A stretch of 64,000 nucleotides of DNA from Gemmatimonadota bacterium (GTDB lineage Bacteria; Latescibacterota; UBA2968; UBA8231): assembly GCA_028875335.1 (NCBI GenBank), contig JAPPEF010000172.1, positions 18,358 through 82,357 of the forward strand, in the 5' to 3' direction. Below are positions 54,940 to 64,000 of this stretch, piece after piece (the first letter of the stretch is position 1; each line of letters starts with the position of its first letter). The notes beneath the pieces are model-generated. The model searched no databases. It was not told the DNA's origin and worked only from the letters and a program-made list of their open reading frames with translations. Made by a program: the position numbers and the translations under genes.

Positions 54940-56192
54940 TACATGTTCTCGATAATTGCCGCGCCGAACTCCGAGCACTTGACCTCGGTCGGTTCGTCCA
55001 TCAGCCGCGCAAAGTCGTAAGTGACGACCCGGTTCGCAATCGTCTGCTCCAGCCCCTTGACGATCAGGTCGGCCGCCTCGTTCCAGCCCAAGTGGCGGAG
55101 CATCATGTCGCCAGACAGGATCACCGAACCGGGATTGACCTTGTCTTGGCCGGCGTATTTGGGAGCGGTGCCGTGGGTGGCCTCAAAGATGGCGTGGCCC
55201 GTGGTGTAGTTGATGTTGCCGCCTGGAGCGATCCCAATGCCACCGACGCAAGCGGCCAGCGCGTCGCTGATGTAATCGCCGTTGAGGTTCATCGTGGCGA
55301 TGACCGAGTACTCGGCCGGGCGCGTGAGGATCTGCTGCAAAAAGGCGTCGGCGATCGCGTCCTTGACGGTGATCTCGGTACCGTTGACGACGATACTAGT
55401 CCAAGGGCCGCCGTCGATCTCTTCGCCGCCATAAGCCTTTTGCGCCACCTCGTAGCCCCAGTCGCGGAAGGCCCCTTCGGTGAACTTCATGATATTGCCT
55501 TTGTGGACCAAGGTCACGCTATCGCGGCCTTGGGCGGCGGCGTAGTCAATAGCAGCGCGGACCAGCCGCTCGGTGCCCTCTTGTGAGATCGGCTTGACGC
55601 CCAAGCCAGCGGTATCTGGAAAGCGAATTTTGCCGTAGCGGTCGGCAAAGTGCTCTGCGAGCAGATCCTTAAAGCGCGCGTTGTCGTCCGTGCCCTGCTC
55701 AAACTCGATCCCGGCGTATATATCCTCGGTGTTCTCGCGGAAGATGACCATATCCACCAACTCGGGTTGCCGCACCGGCGAGGGCACGCCGCTGAAGTAG
55801 CGCACGGGGCGCAAACACACGTAGAGATCGAGGATCTGGCGCAAAGCCACGTTGAGGCTGCGAATCCCACCGCCGACCGGCGTCGTCAGCGGCCCCTTGA
55901 TGCCGACCAGATAGGTACCGAATGCCTCCACTGTGGCGTCGGGCAGCCAGCTAGCGGTCTGCTCAAAGGCCTTCCCACCGGCCAAAACCTCCATCCAAGC
56001 GATCTTCCGCCGACCGCCATACGCCTTCTCGACGGCTGCGTCGAAGACGCGCACAGCCGCCGCCCAGATATCTGGGCCCGTGCCGTCGCCTTCGATAAAG
56101 GGGATGATGGGCTGGTCTGGAACGCTGAGCGCGCCATCCACTACGGTTATTTTCTCGCCGTTTGCGGGGACCTGGGGCTGCCAATCGGCCAT
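54939..56192 (-). CDS. icd: NADP-type isocitrate dehydrogenase
   Basis: 417 residues from ATG 56192, with a strong aagga Shine-Dalgarno; the frame to 56378 is not needed. [14 protein letters not shown], the substrate loop [68 protein letters not shown] and [20 protein letters not shown] are all present. It oxidatively decarboxylates isocitrate in the TCA cycle. This is the E. coli Icd type, with length as usual. It is transcribed from the minus strand after lipB and shares a base with moaC. Confidence 0.95.
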   Translation of the reverse strand: MADWQPQVPANGEKITVVDGALSVPDQPIIPFIEGDGTGPDIWAAAVRVFDAAVEKAYGGRRKIAWMEVLAGGKAFEQTASWLPDATVEAFGTYLVGIKGPLTTPVGGGIRSLNVALRQILDLYVCLRPVRYFSGVPSPVRQPELVDMVIFRENTEDIYAGIEFEQGTDDNARFKDLLAEHFADRYGKIRFPDTAGLGVKPISQEGTERLVRAAIDYAAAQGRDSVTLVHKGNIMKFTEGAFRDWGYEVAQKAYGGEEIDGGPWTSIVVNGTEITVKDAIADAFLQQILTRPAEYSVIATMNLNGDYISDALAACVGGIGIAPGGNINYTTGHAIFEATHGTAPKYAGQDKVNPGSVILSGDMMLRHLGWNEAADLIVKGLEQTIANRVVTYDFARLMDEPTEVKCSEFGAAIIENM

Positions 56193-56292
56193 AGTGCAAA
56201 ACTCCTTGTGTCTTTTGTTTGTTTTAAGGAATAATCGGCCCGGTTCGACCGCTGTGGCTACGCCCGGGGCCTGTCTATCGCAGCTTTTGAAT

Positions 56293-56970
56293 TTAAGACT
56301 TTCGCTCGAGACGGCCAATGCAAGCCGCCAAGGCACTGCGCTCGATCTCGACCAACTCGCAGGCGAATACATCGGCATAGGCGCGCAGCAGTTCAGACTC
56401 GACTTCGCGCCGGTCCAACGCGCGCCCCAAGAGCGCGGCCATCGTAGTTATCTCCTCGCTCCCCAAGCCGCAGGGCTTGATCGCCGCAAAGTGGCTCAAG
56501 TCGGTAGCCACATTCAGGGCCAGACCGTGCGTCGTGATCCAGTGCCGCACGTTGACGCCGATCGACGCCACCTTGGACGAGCCGACCCAAGCGCCCGTCA
56601 AGCCGCCCCGAGCCTCTCCCTCCAAGCCATAGGCAGCCAACGTACGAATCAGCACGGCCTCCAAATCGCGCAAGTACTGATGCACATCTCGACCGCGCTG
56701 ACGCAGATCGACAATCGGATAGGCCACAATCTGGCCCGGCCCGTGAAACGTCACGCTGCCTCCGCGGTCAATCTCGACCACATCTAGCCCTTGGGTTAGG
56801 AGATGCTCGGGCAGCATCGCCCGTCCGCCGGTATAGGTTGGCGGGTGTTCGACCAACATCAGCGTGTCCGGAATTTGCTCGGCTCGCCGCAATTGGCGCA
56901 GCGACTCTTGCCAAGCCCAAGCCTGGGCGAATTCGATCCGCCCGACTCGGCAAACGCGCGTTTCATTCAT
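56293..56970 (-). CDS. lipB: Octanoyl-[acyl carrier protein]:protein N-octanoyltransferase LipB
   Basis: 225 residues. [17 protein letters not shown], the catalytic Lys in SSKVASIGV and the catalytic Cys in [10 protein letters not shown] are intact, as is [14 protein letters not shown]. LipB moves octanoyl groups from ACP to lipoyl domains. LipA is not adjacent. It is the first of the minus-strand lipB-icd-moaC genes, with 100 bases between it and icd. The mix links lipoate, TCA cycle and molybdopterin in one direction. Confidence 0.95.
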   Translation of the reverse strand: MNETRVCRVGRIEFAQAWAWQESLRQLRRAEQIPDTLMLVEHPPTYTGGRAMLPEHLLTQGLDVVEIDRGGSVTFHGPGQIVAYPIVDLRQRGRDVHQYLRDLEAVLIRTLAAYGLEGEARGGLTGAWVGSSKVASIGVNVRHWITTHGLALNVATDLSHFAAIKPCGLGSEEITTMAALLGRALDRREVESELLRAYADVFACELVEIERSALAACIGRLERKS

Positions 56971-57044
56971 CGTCTGTAATACCTAGTAAACCCACTTGCC
57001 CCAATCGCCTTTCACAATGTACCTTTTTTGCAAAGGAACCGCTC

Positions 57045-57107
57045 ATGCCCTACGCGCTCTTTGTGCCCCATCACGGAATGCCTAAAAAAGACGCCTCCCT
57101 CAAATGA
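57045..57107 (+). CDS. Twenty-residue ORF coupled to the MNT gene
   Basis: ATG 57045 with an aaagga Shine-Dalgarno at good distance reads MPYALFVPHHGMPKKDASLK and stops in an ATGA overlap with the MNT start. It may be a leader peptide that couples translation of the antitoxin, or a chance ORF. Too short to classify. Confidence 0.35.
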   Translation: MPYALFVPHHGMPKKDASLK

Positions 57108-57391
57108 TTTTGGATCAAGACCGAGAAGCCATCACCCGCCTCGCCGAGCACTATTCAATCACGCGCCTACTCCTCTTTGGCTCTAGCATTGACCCCACCC
57201 GCGAAGGCCGCGACATTGACTTGGCCGTAGAAGGCCTGCCTCCACAGGACTTTTTTCGCTTCTACGGCGATCTACTCTTCAGTGTCTCTAAGCCCGTTGA
57301 CCTCATTGATCTTTCGCAAAACTCAAAGCTGACCCGCCAAATCCGCAAAGAAGGACTTCCTCTGTATGAGGCTGCTCAGAAAACACGTTGA
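57104..57391 (+). CDS. MNT-type nucleotidyltransferase, partner of the HepT-PhyH fusion
   Basis: 95 residues. ITRLLLFGSSIDPTREGRDIDLAVEG holds the GS-x(10)-DxD nucleotidyltransferase site; PVDLIDLS is the third-Asp strand. This is the minimal MNT antitoxin that adenylylates the tyrosine of HEPN toxins (family knowledge). It starts in ATGA overlap with a 20-residue ORF and ends 26 bases inside the HepT start, the usual MNT-HepT layout. The unusual point is what HepT is attached to. Confidence 0.82.
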   Translation: MILDQDREAITRLAEHYSITRLLLFGSSIDPTREGRDIDLAVEGLPPQDFFRFYGDLLFSVSKPVDLIDLSQNSKLTRQIRKEGLPLYEAAQKTR

Positions 57392-58583
57392 AGCTGAGTT
57401 TGAACAGATCGAACGGGTCTTGACGGAATTTCCTCAGAATCGGTTGTATACCGATCTGTCCACCCTCGAACTGGCAGGTGTATCTACCCTCCTGCACAAT
57501 TTCTACAACGGTATTGAAAACATCCTGAAACATGTCGTGCAGGATCGAGGATTGACTGTTCCAAACGGTCCTTCTTGGCACCGCGACCTAGTGAATCTCG
57601 CTGTTTCTACCGACTTAATCGCGTCTCCTACTGCCGACGCATTGAAACCATACTTGGCGTTTCGACACTTCTTTGTCCATGCTTACGCCATGGATCTACA
57701 AGCTGAACGTCTGGGGCCTTTGAGTGAAAATGTACAGGAGGTATTCGATATATTCAAAAGGGATATGGAGAAGCTGATCATGGAAAACAACGCCTATCCC
57801 GAGCTAGCCGATCTCAACATCCGGTTGCAGGAATTGGAGAGCCAAGGATACACCGTATTCCCCGGGTATCTCGACCGCGACACTACAGCCGCAATTCGCG
57901 CTCATATCGACAGCCTCGTCGGCCCCGTTGTGTCCGCCGATCGCACCACCGCCAGACGCGACCTGCGGCATCCCATTCCAGGGGCCATCATGGCCCGCTT
58001 AGTGAACAATCCCGCGACCCTCGAACTCGCTGCCACTTTGATCGGCTCGCGCGATCTTCGCCTGCGCGAGCAAGTTTTCATCCGCAGCGATCCCTCGCCG
58101 CCGCCATACCAAGCTCCGCAATGGCACATCGACGCGGCCTTTTGCCGCGCAGAGTTTGAAGCTAGGCCGCGGCAGGTCTATTACCAGATGCTACATTGCT
58201 GCAGTACGGTTTCCACCAGAGGAGCCGCGTTTATGATCGTGCCCGGCTCGCACAAGTTGTCTCTCGCAGCCCTCGATAAGGCAGAGCGAGCGGGGGGACG
58301 GGGACCCATCCAGAATCACACCGCCTTAGTCCCCGACGCCAATGACGACGACGGCATTGAAATTTGTGCCAACGACGGAGATCTCATCGTCTTCAATCCC
58401 CTGTGTTATCACGCCAGTTCTCCCAACCGGACAGCTCAGCCCCGCTACGTATATTTTACCTCGTTCTATCACCCCTCAGCGGCCCGCCTAATAGAACTGG
58501 TGCGCCGAACCAAGTACCGCGACAACTTTCCCGACTCCTTGCGCCAAGGATTGCCGCCCGAGCTTCAGAGCTTGCTCGATTAG
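57366..58583 (+). CDS. HepT-like HEPN toxin fused in frame to a PhyH dioxygenase
   Basis: 405 residues in one frame. Residues 1 to about 137 are a HepT-type HEPN domain with the intact RNase and modification motif RHFFVHAY (Arg100, His105, Tyr107: RX4HXY). Residues about 140-405 are a PhyH oxygenase: ELESQGYTVFPGYLD, WHID (His254, Asp256), HxxxxxNxxxxPR with His349 and Arg360. No stop lies between. ATG 57780 (Met139) has a good ggagaa Shine-Dalgarno about 8 bases upstream, so a separate PhyH product from an internal start is also possible. Either a true two-domain protein or an in-frame loss of the HepT stop. Confidence 0.8.
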   Translation: MRLLRKHVEAEFEQIERVLTEFPQNRLYTDLSTLELAGVSTLLHNFYNGIENILKHVVQDRGLTVPNGPSWHRDLVNLAVSTDLIASPTADALKPYLAFRHFFVHAYAMDLQAERLGPLSENVQEVFDIFKRDMEKLIMENNAYPELADLNIRLQELESQGYTVFPGYLDRDTTAAIRAHIDSLVGPVVSADRTTARRDLRHPIPGAIMARLVNNPATLELAATLIGSRDLRLREQVFIRSDPSPPPYQAPQWHIDAAFCRAEFEARPRQVYYQMLHCCSTVSTRGAAFMIVPGSHKLSLAALDKAERAGGRGPIQNHTALVPDANDDDGIEICANDGDLIVFNPLCYHASSPNRTAQPRYVYFTSFYHPSAARLIELVRRTKYRDNFPDSLRQGLPPELQSLLD

Positions 58584-58687
58584 TATTCCAAAAATAGCAC
58601 AATCAACGCGACGGTCAGCAGTTTGTCCCTGCGTACATTCGGCAACCGCGCCTTTCATTCATGCGCAGATCAGAGTGAGGGTTATTC

Positions 58688-58716
58688 TTGCACAAAAACG
58701 ACGCAATTTCTATATT
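58688..58716 (+). promoter_or_regulatory. Promoter of groEL
   Basis: TTGCAC (58688-58693), 17-base spacer, TATATT (58711-58716). The start point near 58723 lies just before the CIRCE element. Confidence 0.7.
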
Positions 58717-58736
58717 TAATAGCTCAGCTTTGTTTT

Positions 58737-58763
58737 TTAGCACTCTCTTTTTTTGAGTGCCAG
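58737..58763. promoter_or_regulatory. CIRCE operator (HrcA binding site) upstream of groEL
   Basis: TTAGCACTC, 9-base spacer, GAGTGCCAG. The left arm is a perfect CIRCE half-site and the right arm matches 7 of 9 (consensus GAGTGCTAA). It lies in the 5' leader, 63 bases before the ATG, so groEL is probably under HrcA heat-shock repression. Confidence 0.9.
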
Positions 58764-58814
58764 TTTTTCGTGCAAAACGAAATTTTCCATCCATCCACCC
58801 ACCACCAACACTAG

Positions 58815-60467
<1,653 letters not shown>

Positions 60468-60483
60468 CCCTTCTGTCGCAAAC

Positions 60484-60524
60484 AAAAAAAGGCTCGCTGC
60501 CAAAGAAGCAGCGAGCCTTTTTTT
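60484..60524. terminator. Strong bidirectional terminator after groEL
   Basis: Seven A, a 10-bp perfect stem ggctcgctgc/gcagcgagcc, 7-base loop, seven T. It serves groEL on the plus strand and the LytM-like gene on the minus strand. Confidence 0.95.
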
Positions 60525-60537
60525 GTTCTTCCCTCGC

Positions 60538-61290
60538 TCACATCCACAATCTGTAGAGCAAGGGGTCGCGGAACTGCCCATCCTCTTGGACGGCGTAGTG
60601 CAATCCCGGCCTCCGAGCTCCACGTCCCTCGTCCAAAAGCGCGATGGACTGCCCTTTGAGCACGTAGTCCCCCACTTCGACGAACAGGCGCGCGTTGTAT
60701 CCGTATTGAGTCAGCAGCCCATTGCCGTGGTCGAGCATCACCATGTAGCCGAAGTCCTTGTCGTAGCCCGCTTGCATCACTTGGCCTGCGGCACTGGCCC
60801 GTACCAAGCTGCCCGCAACCGCAGCAATGACAACCGAGGGATGTTCTTCGCTAAAGGGCCTGAGCACTGGTCCGCGCAACGGCCACAAGGTAGGGACGGT
60901 ATGGACGTGACCCCAACGCAACCGCTGTATAAAGGAGATGTAGGGGGGACCATCGCTGGGCTGCGCTGCCTCCTCGTCTAATACCTCGGGCTTGCCTAAG
61001 ATGGCGCGCAGTCGGTCGTTGCCGCGCTTGAGTCGAACCAGCATTTTTTCGAGCTGATTGATCTGGCCCACTTGCTCCTCAAGCAGGGCATTATCCTGCT
61101 CGAGCTGTGCTGCCTTCTGCGTTAGCTCGTGTTTGTCGAAATAAGACCAAAGACCAAAGGGCAAAAACACGAGCAAGACGACGCTGCACAACCCCAGCAA
61201 CCACAAAGATGCAACGGGGATTTTAAACTCAAAGGTCTTGCGGCCCTTTTCTGGAATGATGATTAAGGTAATGTTGCTGCGCTTGAACAT
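60538..61290 (-). CDS. LytM-like (M23) protein with degenerate active site
   Basis: 250 residues from ATG 61290; the open frame to 61338 has only a TTG start. A cytoplasmic basic start, TM helix (about 27-48), a coiled coil (about 55-98) and a LytM domain (about 140-245). The metal ligands are largely gone: HxxxD appears as HPSVV (150-154), the YAH segment reads YGY (196-198) and HLH reads GLH (229-231). Such dead LytM proteins (EnvC/NlpD style) activate amidases rather than cut peptidoglycan. It is convergent with groEL. Confidence 0.82.
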   Translation of the reverse strand: MFKRSNITLIIIPEKGRKTFEFKIPVASLWLLGLCSVVLLVFLPFGLWSYFDKHELTQKAAQLEQDNALLEEQVGQINQLEKMLVRLKRGNDRLRAILGKPEVLDEEAAQPSDGPPYISFIQRLRWGHVHTVPTLWPLRGPVLRPFSEEHPSVVIAAVAGSLVRASAAGQVMQAGYDKDFGYMVMLDHGNGLLTQYGYNARLFVEVGDYVLKGQSIALLDEGRGARRPGLHYAVQEDGQFRDPLLYRLWM

Positions 61291-61397
61291 CTCGTGTCGG
61301 TCCGTTTTCGCTTGTAGGATGAATAACCCTAAATTCAATATGTTTTATGTTCGACGCTTACGTTGCGCTTTTCCCATAAAAAAACAACAGATCGCCC

Positions 61398-63707
61398 GTG
61401 TCGCCATTCCGCCTCTTGCCCTTAGCACTGTGCATGCTCGTGCCATTAAGCAGCCCCACTCGCGCCGAGCGCCTAGTTATGACTTCGGCGGATATATGGG
61501 AAAACTGGGTGTACCCCCCCGGCGTTTTGCACCTAGACGAAGCAGGCTCGCTGCGGCCGGTGCATATCGGCAAAGACATTGACCCGCTCTCTGCGGCTAT
61601 TGTTCGCGGGGCCGGAGCGGCACCATCTACTGCTGTCCGCGCCTTTGACGGCGACCCCGCCACTAGCTGGAGTCCTCCGCCGGGCACGGCCCCAAAAGAC
61701 TGGTGGCTCGAGATAGACTTGGGGCAAGTGTTCCCCGTCCAACAGATTCGCCTGCGCTTTGCCGACAGCGCGCCGCCCTTGCCCTTTTTTAACCTCTCGC
61801 TCTCCAAGGGCGAGCGCTTTATCAACAGCGCCAACGTCGTCGTCGAAGGCACCCTACTCTACAGCCACAGCGAGCGCTTTGCCTTCAACGAGGTGCGCGA
61901 TGTGACGATCGATCTCGACGACGAACTCGTCCAAGTCCTCCGCATCGAGGCCACTCGCGAAATGACGGGTGCGCCTGCGCTCGCCGAAATCCAAATCAGG
62001 GCCTTTGGCGACAACATCGCCTTTGACCTGATTGCCAAAGGCGGCACCGTCGATGTCGAGGCTGCCGTCGTCGCCGTGGCCGGCGTTCCTTCAGTCATGT
62101 TCGACGGCGACCTCTCGACCATGTGGCGCGTCAATCCCCTCGCCAAAGGCTCCAGCGGCGACAGCGAGACCTTCGGCGATTATCGCATTGATCTAGGAGC
62201 TACCTACTGGATCGATTCGGTCTGGCTCTTGGGCGAGCCACTGGGCATTCCGCCGCGGGTGCGGCATTACTACGCAAACTTCCTCTCCTATCAGATGCAG
62301 TACTCCGACGGCTCACTGGCACCCGACGGCTCGCTGGCTTGGCAGGCGTTGGCCTCTATTCCCCCCGATCCTCGCTACCTCTTCGCTGTGCGCAACTTTC
62401 GCCACGATGTCCCCCTAATCGCCGCCCGCTACCTGCGTCTGATCTACCCCACTAGCCAAGGCGGCAACATCATCGGCGGCGGCCTGTCGAGCAGCGATAT
62501 CGCCAACACCGGTCGCTTGGACGGCCTGGGCCTAGTTAGCGAGTTCCAAGTGTACGGCGAAGGGTACCCGGCCCGCGTCGTCCTGCGCTCGCCCGTTATC
62601 GACCTCGGATCCAATTGGAATATCACGGCAATTGAGTGGGAAATTGACGCACCGCTCGGGGCCCAGTTCTCCTTGCGCAGCCGCACCGGCGACCACGTCG
62701 TCGAGCAGATGCGCTATTTCGACAAAAACGGCAAAGAGGTTACCAAAAGGCGCTACGAAAAGCTGATCGCCTCGTTCCGCGGCCCCATCGAAACCACGCT
62801 CCAACCCGGCGATGGCTGGAGCGTGTGGAGCGAGGAATACCTCCGGACGGGCATCCGCTTCCGCTCGCCTTCGCCCCGGCGCTACGTCCAGCTCGAAGCC
62901 GAGCTGCGCGCCAACAACCTGCAGGCCGGTATTGCCCTCGACGCGCTGACCTTGATCTACTCCCGTCCTTTGGCGCACACCGCCGTCGGCGAAGTCCACC
63001 CCGCACGCGTCGAACCGGGCGAGCAAACCGACTTCACGTACTTCCTCCGCCCAGAATTCGCTCGCGACAGCCAGGGCTTTGAGGCCATCGCCCTCGAAGC
63101 CTCGGTGCCCCTCGCGTTTCGCGCCCTGCAAATCGACGACGCAACAATCAATGTCGAAGTGGAAGAGACAAATGCGGGCCTTCGCTTGCATTTGCCCGAG
63201 CGCGTCGCAGCCGCCGAGCGCGTCGAGCTAGATTTTGCTGCCACTGTCTTCCAAAACAATACCCGCTTCCGCGCCTTTCTAGAGCGCGAAAGCGGGCTTG
63301 ACACCCTGCGTCAGCAGGTCGACCCAGGCGATGCCGTCCCCGATTTGGCGGGAGCGGGCGATGCGGTGTCGCTGCCCGTGGACGGCAGCTTACTCACGCG
63401 CCTCGACATGGGCGCGGGGATTTTTACTCCCAACGGCGACGGCGTCAACGACGCGCTCGCCATCTCTTTCGACGTGCTCAAGGTCCTAGACGCCCGCCCC
63501 ATTGAAGCCCGCGTCTATGACCTGCGCGGCCAACTAGTCCGCACGCTGCGAGACGCCGCAGGCGTGGCAGGCCACTACCAGCTAACTTGGAACGGCCGAC
63601 GCGACTCCGGTGCAATGGCCCCGCCCGGCCTTTACCTCTTCCACTTGCAGATCGCTGGCGACTCCGCCACCCGCACCTTGGTCCGCAGCATCGGCCTGAG
63701 CTATTAA
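61398..63707 (+). CDS. Exported discoidin-like protein with gliding-type C-terminus (third relative)
   Basis: 769 residues from GTG 61398. Signal peptide MSPFRLLPLALCMLVPLSSPTRA. Two F5/8-type-C-like motifs: VRAFDGDPATSWSPP...WWLEIDLGQVFPVQQIRL (about 75-118) and VMFDGDLSTMWRV...YRIDLGATYWIDSVWL (about 233-280). The tail FTPNGDGVNDALAIS starts at 676, ending in LTWNGRRDSGAMAPPGLYLFHLQI. It lacks the Asp-rich calcium repeats of the two relatives at 48624 and 51329, but shares order of domains with them. Probably a surface-exposed binding protein (inference). Confidence 0.75.
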   Translation: MSPFRLLPLALCMLVPLSSPTRAERLVMTSADIWENWVYPPGVLHLDEAGSLRPVHIGKDIDPLSAAIVRGAGAAPSTAVRAFDGDPATSWSPPPGTAPKDWWLEIDLGQVFPVQQIRLRFADSAPPLPFFNLSLSKGERFINSANVVVEGTLLYSHSERFAFNEVRDVTIDLDDELVQVLRIEATREMTGAPALAEIQIRAFGDNIAFDLIAKGGTVDVEAAVVAVAGVPSVMFDGDLSTMWRVNPLAKGSSGDSETFGDYRIDLGATYWIDSVWLLGEPLGIPPRVRHYYANFLSYQMQYSDGSLAPDGSLAWQALASIPPDPRYLFAVRNFRHDVPLIAARYLRLIYPTSQGGNIIGGGLSSSDIANTGRLDGLGLVSEFQVYGEGYPARVVLRSPVIDLGSNWNITAIEWEIDAPLGAQFSLRSRTGDHVVEQMRYFDKNGKEVTKRRYEKLIASFRGPIETTLQPGDGWSVWSEEYLRTGIRFRSPSPRRYVQLEAELRANNLQAGIALDALTLIYSRPLAHTAVGEVHPARVEPGEQTDFTYFLRPEFARDSQGFEAIALEASVPLAFRALQIDDATINVEVEETNAGLRLHLPERVAAAERVELDFAATVFQNNTRFRAFLERESGLDTLRQQVDPGDAVPDLAGAGDAVSLPVDGSLLTRLDMGAGIFTPNGDGVNDALAISFDVLKVLDARPIEARVYDLRGQLVRTLRDAAGVAGHYQLTWNGRRDSGAMAPPGLYLFHLQIAGDSATRTLVRSIGLSY

Positions 63708-63719
63708 GATGACCCGCCT

Positions 63720-64000
63720 CTATATCCCTAGCTCGCGCATCAGCGCCCCGTGCGCGCCACCGTGTAGTTCGGGCCGCATATAGACCTTGCGCACGTAGTC
63801 GAGCCCGCCGGACAAATGCTCGAACTGCTCCTCTAGGGCACCGAAGAGCCGCGCTTGCGACACAAAGCCGAGTTGCGCCAGTTCGGCTGCCGCCCCATAG
63901 GCCCTTCTGCCCTGCTCTAAGTAGTAGCCGCCAAGCCCCTGCCGCTCGACCCACGTGCGGAAAAGCCCAGTGGTAAAAAGCGCGTAGTCGCCTACGTGCC
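63720..64000 (-). CDS. C-terminal part of an uncharacterised protein, cut by window edge
   Basis: On the minus strand one frame is open from the window end to a TAG at 63720-63722, with no start inside. It reads HVGDYALFTTGLF, WVERQGLGGYYLEQGRRAYGAAAELA, EEQFEHLSGGLDYVRKVYMR. The opening segment HVGDYALF...G and the Tyr-rich helix look like a conserved soluble helical protein family that I know only as hypothetical. It ends 12 bases from the stop of the convergent exported protein gene. Confidence 0.65.
   Translation of the reverse strand, partial: HVGDYALFTTGLFRTWVERQGLGGYYLEQGRRAYGAAAELAQLGFVSQARLFGALEEQFEHLSGGLDYVRKVYMRPELHGGAHGALMRELGI

Noticed and set aside
55092..56787. Plus-strand open frames opposite icd and lipB
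   Set aside because: icd and lipB have complete catalytic motifs on the minus strand; the plus-strand frames have none.
63478..63954. 158-codon minus-strand frame at the window end
   Set aside because: A neighbouring frame (63720-64000) reads as a real protein ending just before the convergent gene; this one is Arg/Gly/Ala shadow and runs into the exported protein gene.

Overview
This is a GC-rich bacterial chromosome segment (64 kb). It is dense with housekeeping genes, has one tRNA, and shows no rRNA, phage or insertion sequence. Several traits point to the FCB side of the tree, most likely a candidate phylum such as Latescibacterota or a relative (inference, moderate confidence). These are PorV/PorQ-like outer-membrane proteins, large secreted proteins ending in a TPNGDG(I/V)ND plus FlgD-Ig-like tail, a SpoIVB-type (S55) peptidase in an apparent non-sporulator, a lone groEL behind a CIRCE element, and PhyH dioxygenase and Gfo/Idh/MocA enzymes in a catabolic setting. 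Gene ends very often overlap the next start (ATGA, GTGA, TTGA and once CTGA), so translational coupling is a general habit here.

Layout. 1-4720: a plus-strand catabolic cluster (5'-truncated PhyH dioxygenase, VOC protein, bicupin, UPF0173 metal hydrolase, beta-propeller glycosidase-like protein, galactonate-dehydratase-like enolase-superfamily enzyme). 4782-8674: an accessory island of toxin-antitoxin parts (TumA/TumE-like pair, YgiT-type zinc finger, DUF2442, an MNT nucleotidyltransferase without its HEPN partner, a HigA-like orphan), a membrane pentapeptide-repeat protein built on a 30-bp DNA repeat, and a frameshifted YWTD-repeat remnant. 8692-9699: a Gfo/Idh/MocA oxidoreductase on the minus strand. 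9914-22387: one long plus-strand run of S55 peptidase, propeller protein, ribD-ribE-ribBA-ribH-nusB, secA and a processive GT2, closed by a terminator. 22445-36135: lipoprotein, purC, two small coupled genes ahead of rhaB, a sigma-70 factor, a PHP phosphoesterase, an envelope cluster (propeller with FlgD tail, two PorV-like proteins, site-2 protease, two related lipoproteins, divergent polysaccharide deacetylase) and tgt.

36145-48432: HEAT/zinc protein, yajC, fmt, DUF5683-like protein, tRNA-Ala(GGC), mfd, two parvulin-type periplasmic chaperones (the first apparently starting at CTG), S4-domain protein, methyltransferase, NrnA-like phosphoesterase and a divergent carbamoyltransferase. 48624-54424: two very large secreted proteins with calcium-binding repeats and gliding-type C-termini; a third relative lies at 61398-63707. 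54460-56970: a minus-strand lipB-icd-moaC run. 57045-58583: a HEPN-MNT toxin-antitoxin locus whose HEPN toxin is fused in frame to a PhyH dioxygenase, the most unusual object in the window. 58688-60524: groEL with promoter, CIRCE and terminator. 60538-61290: a LytM-like protein that has lost its metal ligands. The window ends inside a minus-strand gene.

Main leads: the HepT-PhyH fusion beside its MNT partner, the RibBA whose DHBP-synthase half has lost its signature residues, the CTG-started lipoprotein chaperone, the carbamoyltransferase with an altered substrate loop, and the family of calcium-repeat secreted proteins. All functional calls are by reading translated sequence; no database search was run.
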